A DNA stretch of 64,000 bases from Pyrodictiaceae archaeon (GCA_015521735.1 WANQ01000018.1:45350-109349); one strand, 5' to 3'; counted from the first letter of the stretch, positions 26,370-35,409 are shown. Notes: generated by a model not told the origin, from the letters alone. Program-made: numbers and translations.

Positions 26370-26771
26370 CTATATCTTTGGTGGCGGTGGCGGCATCCTC
26401 GACTTTAACTCTAGTGCTCTTATTGCTTCATCATACTTGATGTATGCTATCAGAAGTAATATACCGACTATTATCCATGAGAATATGAAGCCCAGTATCA
26501 TGGGTACAAGTGTTTCCTCCTTAGCCTTCCTAAGATCTCCTGACTCTATTAGCCTTACTATATGGTTGCATCTGCTGTATAGCCAAATGTCTATTATGGC
26601 GAATACTACTCCTATAATGCCTACTAGTACTATTAATAGCATGATACCCCATATTAGGTTTAATATACCTATTACTAGTGAGATTATCCCTGCTATTCTA
26701 ACAAGAGATTTAATTGTATCTGCTTCTGGAGGCAACGTGGCTAATGCGGCATGGGACATCTTGTTCTCCAC
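26370..26771 (-). CDS. small membrane protein with proline-rich tail
   Basis: 133 residues, not recognised. Three to four membrane segments (IAGIISLVIGILNLIWGIMLLIVLVGIIGVVFAIIDIWLYSRC and LVPMILGFIFSWIIVGILLLIAYIKY) and a cytosolic tail ending RMPPPPPKI. Proline-tailed small membrane proteins of this kind are common and of unknown role. Convergent with the aldolase gene. Confidence 0.6.
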   Translation of the reverse strand: MENKMSHAALATLPPEADTIKSLVRIAGIISLVIGILNLIWGIMLLIVLVGIIGVVFAIIDIWLYSRCNHIVRLIESGDLRKAKEETLVPMILGFIFSWIIVGILLLIAYIKYDEAIRALELKSRMPPPPPKI

Positions 26772-26824
26772 CTTCTAGCTTACATGGTACATGGGTTTAA
26801 GTCAATGATTAATAAGGTTGTTGG

Positions 26825-28222
26825 CTAGACTTCTTCTCTACGTTCAACTACGATTACCTGGACGTCATTAACATTGGTGCCGGTAGGTCCAGTGTATATG
26901 TAGTCTCCTAGTTTTGAGAAGAACTCATAGCTATTGTTGTCGTCAAGTAACTCGTAGGGGTTTAATCCTAGTGATTCTCCACGCTCAATGCTATGGGCGT
27001 CGACTATTCCACCAGCTACATCTGTTACACCGTCAATACCGTCAGTACCCATACTTGCTATTACTACTCCATGGATTCCTCTCAAGTCTATTGCTGCTGA
27101 TAAAGCTAGTTCTTGGTTACGTCCACCTCTACCCTTACCCTTTACTGTTACTGTTGTCTCTCCACCACATAGTATTACTGCTGGAGGCTTTACGGGATAA
27201 CCTGTTTTAGCAGATTCTAACGCTATGCTTGCTAATACTCTACCTACTACTCTTGCCTCACCTTGTATAAGTGATGTTAGTATTAACGTGTTATACCCCA
27301 TGCTCTTAGCCTTAGACTCCATTGCTTTAAGCGACTCTATGTTGCTTGCAATAATCTTGTTGTATACTCTATTGAATACTGGGTCACCTGGTTTAGGTGT
27401 TTCCGGAACTTCTCCTCTAAGCCCTTTCTCAATGTATTCTCTAGGTTTAACTGGAAGCTTATCCCATAAACCATACCTTTTCAGCACAACGTATGCGTCA
27501 TGAAATGTTGTTGGATCGGGTGCTGTTGGCCCACTAGCAATTACTTCAAGGTTATCTCCTACTACATCAGATATGATAAGTGATGCAACATGTGCTGGAT
27601 AAGCTTTACGAGCAAGCCATCCACCCTTGAACCTTGATAAGTGTTTTCTCACAGCATTAATTTCATGTATGGTGGCACCACTACGAAGTAGTAGTCTAGT
27701 AACTTCCATGAAGTCTTCGATGCTTATCTCGTCTGCAGGATACTCTGCTAGAGCTGAGCCACCACCAGATACAAGAACTATTACTAAATCGTTTGAGCCA
27801 GCTTTATTAGCGTATTCTAGTAGCTTTCTACCAGCTTCAACACTACTTTCATCTGGTACTGGGTGATTAGACCATACAACTTCTACTCTACTAGGCAAAC
27901 GCTTAACACTATCCTTCAAAGACTTTGGAGCAGCTACTACACCACCACTAATAACATCGCCTAAAACATCTTCAACAGCTAAAACCATGTTTATTGAAGC
28001 TTTACCTAACCCTAAAACCCATACATTATCTACACTAAACCTCCTATCACCTACAATTACATCTCTTCCAACAACATTGATATTCCTTCTAACAGCTTCA
28101 TAGGGATCTGCTGCTCTAAGAGCTTCCTCAAGCAATTCTATGGCAGTACTCCTAGCCTTCAAGCATAGAGGACAAGCTTTATCCTCACTTAGTAGGCTAT
28201 TCTTGTTCTTTATAAAAGCCAA
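26825..28222 (-). CDS. glycerate 2-kinase, MOFRL family
   Basis: 465 residues. GLGKASINMVLAVEDVLGD near the N-terminus, VLVSGGGSALAEYPADEISIEDFMEVT (phosphate loop), the GGWLARKAYPAHVASLIISDVVGDNLEVIASGPTAPDPTTF block, and the C-terminal MOFRL domain with ILCGGETTVTVKGKGRGGRNQELALSAAIDLRG and GTDGIDGVTDVAGGIVD. It phosphorylates D-glycerate to 2-phosphoglycerate, the step that links the non-phosphorylated Entner-Doudoroff pathway to glycolysis. A short CPLC near the N-terminus is unusual. Stands alone on the minus strand next to the aldolase. Confidence 0.92.
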   Translation of the reverse strand: MAFIKNKNSLLSEDKACPLCLKARSTAIELLEEALRAADPYEAVRRNINVVGRDVIVGDRRFSVDNVWVLGLGKASINMVLAVEDVLGDVISGGVVAAPKSLKDSVKRLPSRVEVVWSNHPVPDESSVEAGRKLLEYANKAGSNDLVIVLVSGGGSALAEYPADEISIEDFMEVTRLLLRSGATIHEINAVRKHLSRFKGGWLARKAYPAHVASLIISDVVGDNLEVIASGPTAPDPTTFHDAYVVLKRYGLWDKLPVKPREYIEKGLRGEVPETPKPGDPVFNRVYNKIIASNIESLKAMESKAKSMGYNTLILTSLIQGEARVVGRVLASIALESAKTGYPVKPPAVILCGGETTVTVKGKGRGGRNQELALSAAIDLRGIHGVVIASMGTDGIDGVTDVAGGIVDAHSIERGESLGLNPYELLDDNNSYEFFSKLGDYIYTGPTGTNVNDVQVIVVERREEV

Positions 28223-28318
28223 GTCTTAGCTACACCTAGGTTGTAGGTTTAATAGAGGTAAGACTTAAGGATTACGAGTATGGGGATGTAGAGTAGAGTT
28301 TAATGAGGAATAAATATC

Positions 28319-29380
28319 ATGGGTAAGCTAGCAATAATATACGATGACATATACCTTGAGCATAAACCATGGTATCCTCATCCCGAGAATCCTCGTAGAC
28401 TTGAAATAGCTGTAAAATACCTTAAAGACTATAACTTATGGAGTAATGGTAACGTAAGGATAGCTAAGCCATGGAAAGCCAGCTTAGACCTAGTATACCG
28501 TGTCCACGTTAAAGGCTATGTTGACTACATCGTAAGGCTTTCACGTAGTCCTCCAGCTGAAGTAGACCCCGATACATATGTGTCCGAGAAAACTCTTGAA
28601 GCATCACTTTATGCTATCGGGGGATTAATTAGAGCATACGAGCTATACGTTAATGAAGGTGTTGATAGGAGTATTGCCTTAGTTAGACCACCAGGACACC
28701 ATGCAGGAAGAGCTGGTAAGGCCATGGGTGCTCCTACACAAGGCTTCTGCATATTCAATAACATAGCTATACTAGCATCATATATGCTTGAGAAAGGCTA
28801 TAATAGGATAGCTATAGTAGACATTGACGTACACCACGGTAATGGTACACAGGAAATATTCTGGAAGGAGCCAAGAGTACTACACATAGACCTACACCAG
28901 GACCCACTCACACTTTACCCTGGTACAGGGTTCCCTGAGGACATTGGAGGAGGTGAAGCTAAGGGTACTAAGATCAACATAGTATTACCCATGGGTAGTG
29001 GAGATGATGTTTTCTCTGAAGCAGTGGACTTAGCAATAACTATTCTAGAACAGTATAGGCCACAAGCAATACTGTTTTCAGCAGGCTTTGACGCATACGT
29101 TGGAGACGGATTAGCTGATATAAGGGTAACAGCAAACTCCTTCTACAACATAGGTAAGAGGATATTAGAGGAACTAAAACCTAACCTGGTAATAGCTACA
29201 CTTGAAGGAGGATATAGTAAAGGGCTTAGTAGAGGACTACCAGCATTTACTTCAGCTCTACTAGGAGAAGAAAACGTTGTAGAAGACGAATACATTGGTT
29301 CTAGGACAACGGTTAAGTCAAGATTCAAAGAATACATGAATTCATTAAAACAGATCCTTAGAGAATATTGGAGTTTATAG
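28319..29380 (+). CDS. histone deacetylase family protein (AcuC/HDAC-like)
   Basis: 353 residues. All HDAC motifs are present: VRPPGHHAGRAG (active-site His-His), GFCIFNNIAILA, VDIDVHHGNGTQEIFW with metal ligands Asp and His, HIDLHQDPLTLYPGTG, and LFSAGFDAY with the third ligand Asp. It deacetylates proteins or small amines; archaeal targets may include Alba or acetyl-polyamines, which is inference. ATG 28319. Confidence 0.92.
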   Translation: MGKLAIIYDDIYLEHKPWYPHPENPRRLEIAVKYLKDYNLWSNGNVRIAKPWKASLDLVYRVHVKGYVDYIVRLSRSPPAEVDPDTYVSEKTLEASLYAIGGLIRAYELYVNEGVDRSIALVRPPGHHAGRAGKAMGAPTQGFCIFNNIAILASYMLEKGYNRIAIVDIDVHHGNGTQEIFWKEPRVLHIDLHQDPLTLYPGTGFPEDIGGGEAKGTKINIVLPMGSGDDVFSEAVDLAITILEQYRPQAILFSAGFDAYVGDGLADIRVTANSFYNIGKRILEELKPNLVIATLEGGYSKGLSRGLPAFTSALLGEENVVEDEYIGSRTTVKSRFKEYMNSLKQILREYWSL

Positions 29381-29401
29381 TTGTTAGAGAAGAATTATGT
29401 G

Positions 29402-29468
29402 GCCGTCGCCAACGGCCCAGCTCCATCCCAACCCCATGGTCTTACTCGGGGGTGTTGAGCTGGGCCCA
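29402..29468. other. GC-rich hairpin, candidate structured RNA or terminator
   Basis: GGCCCAGCTC (29414-29423) is perfectly complementary to GAGCTGGGCC (29457-29466). Inside, the CCAACCCC and GGGGGTGTTG arms can pair imperfectly around an apical loop. A second small hairpin (GCCGT-cgcca-ACGGC) overlaps the left side and competes with the main stem. In this AT-rich genome GC-rich intergenic blocks are usually RNA genes. No C/D boxes seen. Strand undecided. Lies between two plus-strand genes. Confidence 0.4.
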
Positions 29469-29545
29469 TTTAACTAGTTATCATTAACCTTAATATATCC
29501 TAAACCTGTTATGGGAAATCCTAGAGCTAATGGTGTGGCTGGGAG

Positions 29546-30736
29546 TTGGAGCTAATACTAAGCATTGTATTGGTCATAGTTGTTGCTAAGCTACTCTCAG
29601 AACCTCTTCGTAGAGCTGGTATTCACTCAATTGTAGGCGATATAGTTGCCGGACTATTACTTGGACCCACGGTTCTAGGATTAGTGTACCCTACTACTGG
29701 GTTGAAGGCCTTAGCCGACTTTAGCTTAATAATACTAATGCTTTATACTGGATTGAATAGTAATTTAAGAGTTTTAAGCGAGCATAAAGCTAAGATAGTG
29801 TTAACTGGTATATCTGGCGCATTCTTTACGTTTATAATAGTATTCATTGCTGCATACTTCTATGGTTTTAGCTTGTTTACAGCTTTATTCATAGCAATAG
29901 CACTATCCAATACCGCTACTGAAACAGTTGCTGCAATGATAGAGAGGAGTGGTAGAAGGCTTTCAGCTACAATACAAAACATTCTTGTTGGTGCAAGTTT
30001 TGTAGACGATGTACTAGCTATATACCTGATAACACTTCTTAGAACACTACCCATGGGTTCTTTCAACATAGCCGAGTTAACTGTAATAACAGCTAAAATA
30101 GCCTTATTCATGATAATAGTACTTTACTTCTCTAAGATACTAGTTGAAAGGTATAGTTCATGGATACTAAGACTATTTTCTGATCCAGCACGTATGACTA
30201 TGACTACTGTTTTACTAGCATTCATACTAGCGTTAACAGCTAGACTTGTAGGCTTAAATGAGGTTATAGGTGCTTATTTAGGTGGATTAGCTGTTAGTAG
30301 ACTAAAGAATACACGAGACCCTACACTACTAGGTATTATAAGGATATCTGAGTTAGCAGATGAGCTTAGAGTAATGCTTGAAGGAATATTTACAACTATA
30401 TTCTTCGCCTACGTAGGATTAAACTATAATCCTACAACAGCTCCTAGCCCAATACTAATACTATTATTCATAGCATTAGCACTAATAGGCAAATTCATTG
30501 GATGTAGCCTACCACTACTATTAATGAAGACGCCGAAACACGAAGCAGTAATAATTGGAGTAGGAATGGGTGGTAGAGGAGCACTAGAATCAGCAATAAT
30601 CCTCTATGCACAACAATACGGTCTTATAGGACCAACAGAATACGCTACAATACTAACAGTAATGCTTGGAACAGCAATAATAACACCAATACTATTTAGC
30701 CTCACACTCAAAAAATACGAGAAAAAACTAGCCTAG
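29546..30736 (+). CDS. Na+/H+ (or K+/H+) antiporter, CPA2/Kef-NapA type
   Basis: 396 residues with about 12 membrane segments. It has VGDIVAGLLLGPTVLGLV near the start (CPA2 signature), VGASFVDDVLAIYLITLL with the two acidic residues that carry Na+ and H+, GGLAVSRLKNTRDP, and VGMGGRGALESAIIL. Exchanges Na+ or K+ for H+. TTG start at 29546. The small gene at 30754 follows by 18 nt. Confidence 0.87.
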   Translation: MELILSIVLVIVVAKLLSEPLRRAGIHSIVGDIVAGLLLGPTVLGLVYPTTGLKALADFSLIILMLYTGLNSNLRVLSEHKAKIVLTGISGAFFTFIIVFIAAYFYGFSLFTALFIAIALSNTATETVAAMIERSGRRLSATIQNILVGASFVDDVLAIYLITLLRTLPMGSFNIAELTVITAKIALFMIIVLYFSKILVERYSSWILRLFSDPARMTMTTVLLAFILALTARLVGLNEVIGAYLGGLAVSRLKNTRDPTLLGIIRISELADELRVMLEGIFTTIFFAYVGLNYNPTTAPSPILILLFIALALIGKFIGCSLPLLLMKTPKHEAVIIGVGMGGRGALESAIILYAQQYGLIGPTEYATILTVMLGTAIITPILFSLTLKKYEKKLA

Positions 30737-30753
30737 AATAGAGGAGAAAAGAC

Positions 30754-30954
30754 ATGAAAGAAGTAGAGCCAGAAACTAAGCCCCCATGCGAGCCAGCAAA
30801 AGTAGAAATCAAGGGTAGATCAGCCATAATAAAAACAAGAAGTGGAGCAATAGCAATGATACCAAAAGACGATATATGCGAAATAGCAGAACGCTTCGAC
30901 CTATGCATAGAAAACTACCCATGCCCCAAGAAGACAGTTAACCCATCAAAGTAG
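30754..30954 (+). CDS. small hypothetical protein (66 residues)
   Basis: Not recognised. Lysine- and proline-rich; core KVEIKGRSAIIKTRSGAIAMIPKDDICEIAERFDLC, with four Cys and a repeated I-K/S-G-type strand pair. ATG follows GAGGAGAAAAGAC, a good ribosome site. Close to the antiporter gene and probably in the same transcript. The coding strand here becomes strongly A/C-rich. Confidence 0.5.
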   Translation: MKEVEPETKPPCEPAKVEIKGRSAIIKTRSGAIAMIPKDDICEIAERFDLCIENYPCPKKTVNPSK

Positions 30955-30967
30955 GAGAAAGAGGTTT

Positions 30968-31182
30968 AGCCCCACCACCCTCGAAGCCCCCTAGTACGGC
31001 CCCAGGACCCGCCGTCTCAGGGACGCCCCGGGCACCGCACCGGGGGCTTCTCCCCGTGTCCTGCATACCGAAGGAGGCGTCCCTCCACCTTGGGGCATGG
31101 CACCCTGTCGCCAGAGTTACCGTGCCCCCGGCGCGGCGGGCTCCTTCGGTATGCAGGACACGGGTGGGTGGTGGTTTGGCCC
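30968..31182 (-). ncRNA. novel GC-rich structured RNA candidate
   Basis: A GC-rich block of about 215 nt, standing out in an AT-rich region. It has three nested helices: an outer 9-bp helix (30972-30980 with 31166-31174), a branch of 9 bp (30983-30991 with 31042-31050), and a perfect 24-bp helix (31053-31076 with 31141-31164) capped by a 64-nt GC-rich domain. One or two bases separate the helices, so they form a three-way junction. A TATA box on the minus strand (31201-31210) lies about 25 nt before the 5' end, and a T-rich tract follows the 3' end, so the minus strand is favoured. I could not find the SRP helix-8 GGAAGG/AGCA loop or the RNase P core motifs. Confidence 0.65.
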
Positions 31183-31200
31183 TCTGCTGGGTAGCCTATC

Positions 31201-31210
31201 CTATATAACT
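31201..31210 (-). promoter_or_regulatory. TATA box for the GC-rich RNA
   Basis: Minus-strand sequence AGTTATATAG, with the RNA block beginning about 20-30 nt downstream. Distance fits an archaeal TATA-driven start. Confidence 0.45.
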
Positions 31211-31311
31211 TCTAAATTTCTAGTCTTAATTATTTTACTAACATAGTAGTACATTACAGTAATATAATTGGTGTTAGCGCCGAGACACTTGGCCGAATAC
31301 TATATGCTAGG

Positions 31312-31381
31312 GGGCGGCTCGATTAGGGAGGCCTTTTTCTTCATCTAGGTTGGTAGAAGGGGTGCTCTCTCATCGCCGCCC
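31312..31381. ncRNA. hairpin element, candidate small RNA
   Basis: GGGCGGC (31312-31318) pairs perfectly with GCCGCCC (31375-31381). The next inner bases (GATTAGGGAG and CTCTCTCATC) pair in register except one mismatch, and a weaker apical stem follows. A plus-strand TATA-like AATATAATT occurs near 31260, about 50 nt upstream. It is not a terminator by position, as it lies 57 nt before the next gene's start codon. Strand and role undecided. Confidence 0.4.
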
Positions 31382-31438
31382 ATGTAGTAGTGTATTGTTT
31401 TAGGCATTAATGTTTATTTTATCTTTAACTGTGTTTAC

Positions 31439-31861
31439 TTGTGTAGGTGTATGTGTTTGAGTCTTGAGAGTGGACGTGTATGTGTATTCTTGGGAGTAGT
31501 TGCTTCAGGTGATCGTAGTGTTCTTAGCAGTATTTTGAGGAAGGTTTTTGCTGATTCAGCTAGGAATGGTTGCTGGAAAGTAGAAGTACATGTATTTGCT
31601 ATGGGTTTTGATATGCGTGGTGTTGTAGAGTCTACTCGTGACGCTATTCTAAGTAATATCTATCTAAGCCTATTATTGTATGAACATAGAGGTTTAGATG
31701 GATTTGACAGTGTATTAGAGAATATTGGTAAACGTGTTAGGGATGGAAATGTTGTGAAGGTCTATGTGTACTCGTCTCCTGGTATCGGTAGAGAAGCCTT
31801 GGAGAAGATGAAGTCTAGTATTCCATCAAAGTACTTAGAGATTTTAAGTAGTAGTACATGA
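31439..31861 (+). CDS. hypothetical protein (140 residues)
   Basis: Not recognised. Core VCVFLGVVASGDRSVLSSILRKVFADSARNGCWKVEVHVFAMGF then DAILSNIYLSLLLYEHRGLDGFDSVLENIGKRV; looks alpha/beta with no membrane segment. A short Cys-rich N-terminus (CRCMC) depends on the TTG start; GTG or ATG slightly downstream are equally possible. Ends 34 nt before the geranylgeranyl reductase gene, probable cotranscription. Confidence 0.5.
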   Translation: MCRCMCLSLESGRVCVFLGVVASGDRSVLSSILRKVFADSARNGCWKVEVHVFAMGFDMRGVVESTRDAILSNIYLSLLLYEHRGLDGFDSVLENIGKRVRDGNVVKVYVYSSPGIGREALEKMKSSIPSKYLEILSSST

Positions 31862-31894
31862 CGATAACTAGTATTCCTGGAGGATTGGGATGCC

Positions 31895-33244
31895 TTGAGG
31901 GAAGAAGCATTTGATGTAGTTATAGTTGGAGCTGGTATAGCTGGATCAACACTAGCTTACTTCCTAGCAAGAGAAGGCTATAAGGTAGCAGTTATTGAGA
32001 GAGTAGAGCGTAGTAATATTGGTTGGAAGCCCTGTGGTGATGCTATAGGTAAACACTACTTTGATGAACTAGGAATAGAGCCTCCTCACGGAGAAGAACT
32101 TGAGCAAATAGTACATGGAATAGACATTTATAGTCCTAGTGGTGAGCACCGCATACGTGTTAAAGGAGAAGGATACATGGTTAATACTCCTGCATTTGTT
32201 AAGAGAATCCTGGGTTCAGCTATTGGCCGTGGAGCAGTATTATATGACAACACCTATGCATTAGAGCCAGTACTAGATAAAGGATATGTTGTAGGAGTTA
32301 TTGCTAAGAGAGGAGAAAGCAGGATACTGTTTAAGTCAAAGCTACTAGTTGATGCAAGCGGTAATGCAGCTGTTATTAGGCGTAGACTTCCAAAGAATAT
32401 ACCGTTAGCCGAGGAAGCTGATCCTACAGAATTCAATATAGCTTACCGTGAGATAAGGCTTGTTGAAAAAGAAATAGATGAGCCAGAATACATTAGAATA
32501 TACATTAACCAAGAAATTGCTCCAGGAGGATACTGGTGGTATTTCCCAAAGGGTAAGTATAAGGTTAATGTAGGCTTAGGAGTTCAAGCTGGTGTAGGTA
32601 ATCCTTCACCTAAAGAATTATTCTACAAATACCTAGCTAGAATGGATCTTGTTAAAGGCGAAATACTACATTCTGCTGGAGCACCCGTGCCAACCCGTAG
32701 ACCTCTCTCAACACTTGTATGGAATGGTGTTGCAAGTATTGGCGATGCAGCCTACACAGTAAACCCAGTGCATGGTGGAGGAAAGGGTTCAAGTATGATA
32801 GCAGCATACTGCCTTGCTAAAGCATTTAGCGACGCGTATGATAAAGGTGATTTTAGTGCAAAAGCATTATGGAATACGAATAAGTGTTATATAGAAAGGT
32901 ATGGAGCTAAGCAAGCTAGCCTGGACATACTTAGAATATTCCTACAGAAAATGGATAACCAAGACTACGAGTTCATTATTGCTAAGAAGCTTATAGATAG
33001 CAATGAACTCTACGAGCTTAGTACAGAAGCTTCTCTAACGTCAAAGATAGTGTCAAGGATATTAAAGGCAGTTATAGTAGGATTATCTAAGCCTAGCCTA
33101 CTATTGAGGTTAAAGAGAGTAGTAGACTATATGAATAAAGTTAAAGAACACTATATGAACTATCCTGAACAACCTGAAGACTTAGAGAAATGGTTGGCTA
33201 AGCTAAACTCTATCTACAAGGAGTTCATTGAATCCATACGTTGA
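31895..33244 (+). CDS. geranylgeranyl reductase family FAD protein (archaeal lipid saturation)
   Basis: 449 residues. The FAD-binding Rossmann motif is VVIVGAGIAGSTLAYFLAREGYKVAVIERVER. Diagnostic are GWKPCGDAIGKHYFDELGI, the catalytic-site Cys stretch, YFPKGKYKVNVGLGVQ, and GDAAYTVNPVHGGGKGSSMIAAY. It reduces the geranylgeranyl chains of archaeal membrane lipids; with the G1P dehydrogenase at 2 kb it covers two lipid steps, though the genes are not adjacent. TTG start with GGAGGATTGGG upstream. Confidence 0.9.
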   Translation: MREEAFDVVIVGAGIAGSTLAYFLAREGYKVAVIERVERSNIGWKPCGDAIGKHYFDELGIEPPHGEELEQIVHGIDIYSPSGEHRIRVKGEGYMVNTPAFVKRILGSAIGRGAVLYDNTYALEPVLDKGYVVGVIAKRGESRILFKSKLLVDASGNAAVIRRRLPKNIPLAEEADPTEFNIAYREIRLVEKEIDEPEYIRIYINQEIAPGGYWWYFPKGKYKVNVGLGVQAGVGNPSPKELFYKYLARMDLVKGEILHSAGAPVPTRRPLSTLVWNGVASIGDAAYTVNPVHGGGKGSSMIAAYCLAKAFSDAYDKGDFSAKALWNTNKCYIERYGAKQASLDILRIFLQKMDNQDYEFIIAKKLIDSNELYELSTEASLTSKIVSRILKAVIVGLSKPSLLLRLKRVVDYMNKVKEHYMNYPEQPEDLEKWLAKLNSIYKEFIESIR

Positions 33245-33245
33245 A

Positions 33246-34952
33246 CTAGAATAGTATTGATAAAGCATAGACTATTAGCAACTGCACTATGAGTGTTGAG
33301 AAGAATACTATGTTTATAGTCTTTTCAACGAATTCTCCAACCTCACCTAAGAGCCCTAGCATATCGTATATTCCATCTCCAACATATCTTACATTATCTA
33401 TACGGAACTGATAGTATTCAGGCTTTGCTTCATCTAAGTCTTCAATAGCCTTCCTTATTGATTCTAGTACTGACTCGCCTAGCTTCTCGCCGAATCTCAC
33501 TGGTATGTATGGGTGTTCTACTAGTGTCGCTGTACATGTATGATCATCTGGTGTTAATGGTTCATAATCGTCTAGGATGCCCTGCCTTAAGACAATGTCT
33601 CTTAACTTAAGCCTTGTCTGAGGCTGCATGTTATTGCCGTAAAGGTATGTTATACCCATTAGTTTTCCATTAAAGCTAAATACTATGCTTCTAACTCTAC
33701 CATTGCATAACCCGTATTCTTGGTAGTTATCTACATATGATTCACCATACCCAACTCTTAGCTTACTGTAACTGCCCTGTTCTCTTAGAATGCTATAGGC
33801 TTTGTCTATGAGTCCTAGTACTTCATTGCCATTGAATTCTTCGCGTGTGTAGGAGTTGTGGGAGTCAACTAGCATTACGTCAACGCCTGTTTTAGACGAA
33901 AAGCTATCCACGAGGTCTAGTAGCTTTGATGGTAGGTCGTCTATTCCTTTACTCCTAGTTACGAATAATAGGAGAAGTTTATCGTAGAATTGTACTAGGC
34001 CTTCCCATTCTCCATGCCTTAACCTAGTAAATCCTATCGGCTTTAATATCTGTGGCTTAGCTCTAGTAAACTCCTCAGCTATCCTTAAGGCTATTTGCCT
34101 TGAATACTTAGCTGTAGGTAAATTGTGCTCATGGCTACCTGGTCCATGGAGAACTATGGTGTTATAGCCCTTTTCCTTCATGTATTCTTCTATGAAGTAA
34201 ACCATCATGCTACTACCAACATTTCTGAATGGCCCATAATGTATTTCTGGGAGAACTAGGGCTATGGGTTCTCTACTATTTCTATTGAATACTAGTATTC
34301 TTATCCTAGCATTCCTAGGCTTAGATAGACTCGACAGTATTGTCTCCATGGGTTCAGCTATATTGGATAACCAGTTGACTAGAAAAGCTCTAGCTAGTTC
34401 TAGTGGTTGGAAACCCCAGTGTCTACCACGACGATTTATTAGTTTCATGTACGTTGCATAGACTGTTAGACCCGTAAATGCTACTAGTATATTTGCTATT
34501 ACATCAACTAGTGGTTGTTGAAGAGTTAATGCTAGGACTGCATAGGCTATCATGGGCGCAGTGATTGAGAATGTTACTGCTGTTGCTCCCCCAGTAACAA
34601 GTCCAACCATTGCCACGTATGCTAGACTCGTACCACTAGTAAATAATAGACCGTGGATACCTGAAGGTAGTGCTAGTAGCTCAACTATTAATCCAATGCT
34701 AAGAGTGTAGGATGCTAGCCCTAATACTCTCCTGTAATTGAATGGAGGCTTACTAAGTAGTACTAGTAGAGTAAGTATGTAGGCTAAGCCGCTAAGAGTA
34801 TACGCTACTATTGGCTTAATACTCCATCTTACAAGGGAGACTGCTAGTCCTGCAACAAGTATATCGAATACTACTATTGATACTATTACCCTATTTGATG
34901 GAAGTACTGTTAGCTTACTGTAAAACCTTCTTGCTAGCTCCTCTTTACTCAT
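33246..34952 (-). CDS. DUF2070 family membrane protein
   Basis: 568 residues: six or seven N-terminal membrane segments (about 20-175), a large soluble domain, and one C-terminal segment (FFSTLIVQLLIVYALSILF). The soluble part carries the family landmarks LVLPEIHYGPFRNVGSSMMVYFIEEYMKEKGYNTIVLHGPGSHEHNLPTAKYSRQIA and MLVDSHNSYTREEF, plus a late DDHTCTATLVEHPYIPVRFGEKLG. His/Asp clusters suggest a metal site or hydrolase-like role. Family function unknown. Confidence 0.87.
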   Translation of the reverse strand: MSKEELARRFYSKLTVLPSNRVIVSIVVFDILVAGLAVSLVRWSIKPIVAYTLSGLAYILTLLVLLSKPPFNYRRVLGLASYTLSIGLIVELLALPSGIHGLLFTSGTSLAYVAMVGLVTGGATAVTFSITAPMIAYAVLALTLQQPLVDVIANILVAFTGLTVYATYMKLINRRGRHWGFQPLELARAFLVNWLSNIAEPMETILSSLSKPRNARIRILVFNRNSREPIALVLPEIHYGPFRNVGSSMMVYFIEEYMKEKGYNTIVLHGPGSHEHNLPTAKYSRQIALRIAEEFTRAKPQILKPIGFTRLRHGEWEGLVQFYDKLLLLFVTRSKGIDDLPSKLLDLVDSFSSKTGVDVMLVDSHNSYTREEFNGNEVLGLIDKAYSILREQGSYSKLRVGYGESYVDNYQEYGLCNGRVRSIVFSFNGKLMGITYLYGNNMQPQTRLKLRDIVLRQGILDDYEPLTPDDHTCTATLVEHPYIPVRFGEKLGESVLESIRKAIEDLDEAKPEYYQFRIDNVRYVGDGIYDMLGLLGEVGEFVEKTINIVFFSTLIVQLLIVYALSILF

Positions 34953-35067
34953 ACCGCTATGTCCTCATAGATTGCCTTATAGCATAGTCGTCTAGGTAAA
35001 TAGTTTTTAGAGTCTCAATGACTACTAGTTTACGCGGTACCCTATGGTCTTAGGAGGTGCTCCTCGG

Positions 35068-35409
35068 ATGGAGACCTTAGTAGAGGTAGTTAAAGAGGTT
35101 TTAGCAGAGAAGCTTAATGCTAAGCGTATACGTGTTGTAGGAGAAGAATATGAGGACTGTAGGCTACTGGCAGTAGAGTATGGTGATGACGTCTTCCTTG
35201 TAGGTTTATGGAGTGGTAGTAGAGCATTTTATGCTAAACTAGTTGCTGCTAGCATGATTAGAGGGGATTGGCGATGCAGTACCCTAGAGTACACACCAGT
35301 AGGCTTCTACGCCTTCAGTGATACCCCTAGACATTTAGCTGAGAAAATAGTTGAGAAAATACACTTACTTGAAAACATTAAGGGTAAGCTTAAGACAGTT
35401 CTGGTATGA
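35068..35409 (+). CDS. hypothetical protein (113 residues)
   Basis: Not recognised. Begins METLVEVVKEVLAEKLNAKRIRVVGEEYEDCRLLAVEYGDDVFLVGLWSGSRAFYAKLVAASMIRGDW, an alpha/beta layout. I prefer ATG 35068 because GGAGGTG (35053-35059) is 8 nt upstream; an upstream ATG at 35044 is ahead of that site. The 3' end overlaps the convergent gene by 20 nt. Confidence 0.5.
   Translation: METLVEVVKEVLAEKLNAKRIRVVGEEYEDCRLLAVEYGDDVFLVGLWSGSRAFYAKLVAASMIRGDWRCSTLEYTPVGFYAFSDTPRHLAEKIVEKIHLLENIKGKLKTVLV

Noticed and set aside
30968..31182. SRP RNA or RNase P RNA as the identity of the GC-rich RNA
   Set aside because: Layout resembles SRP RNA, but no GGAAGG..AGCA helix-8 loop and no RNase P core boxes found by eye; too short. 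Kept as unassigned RNA.
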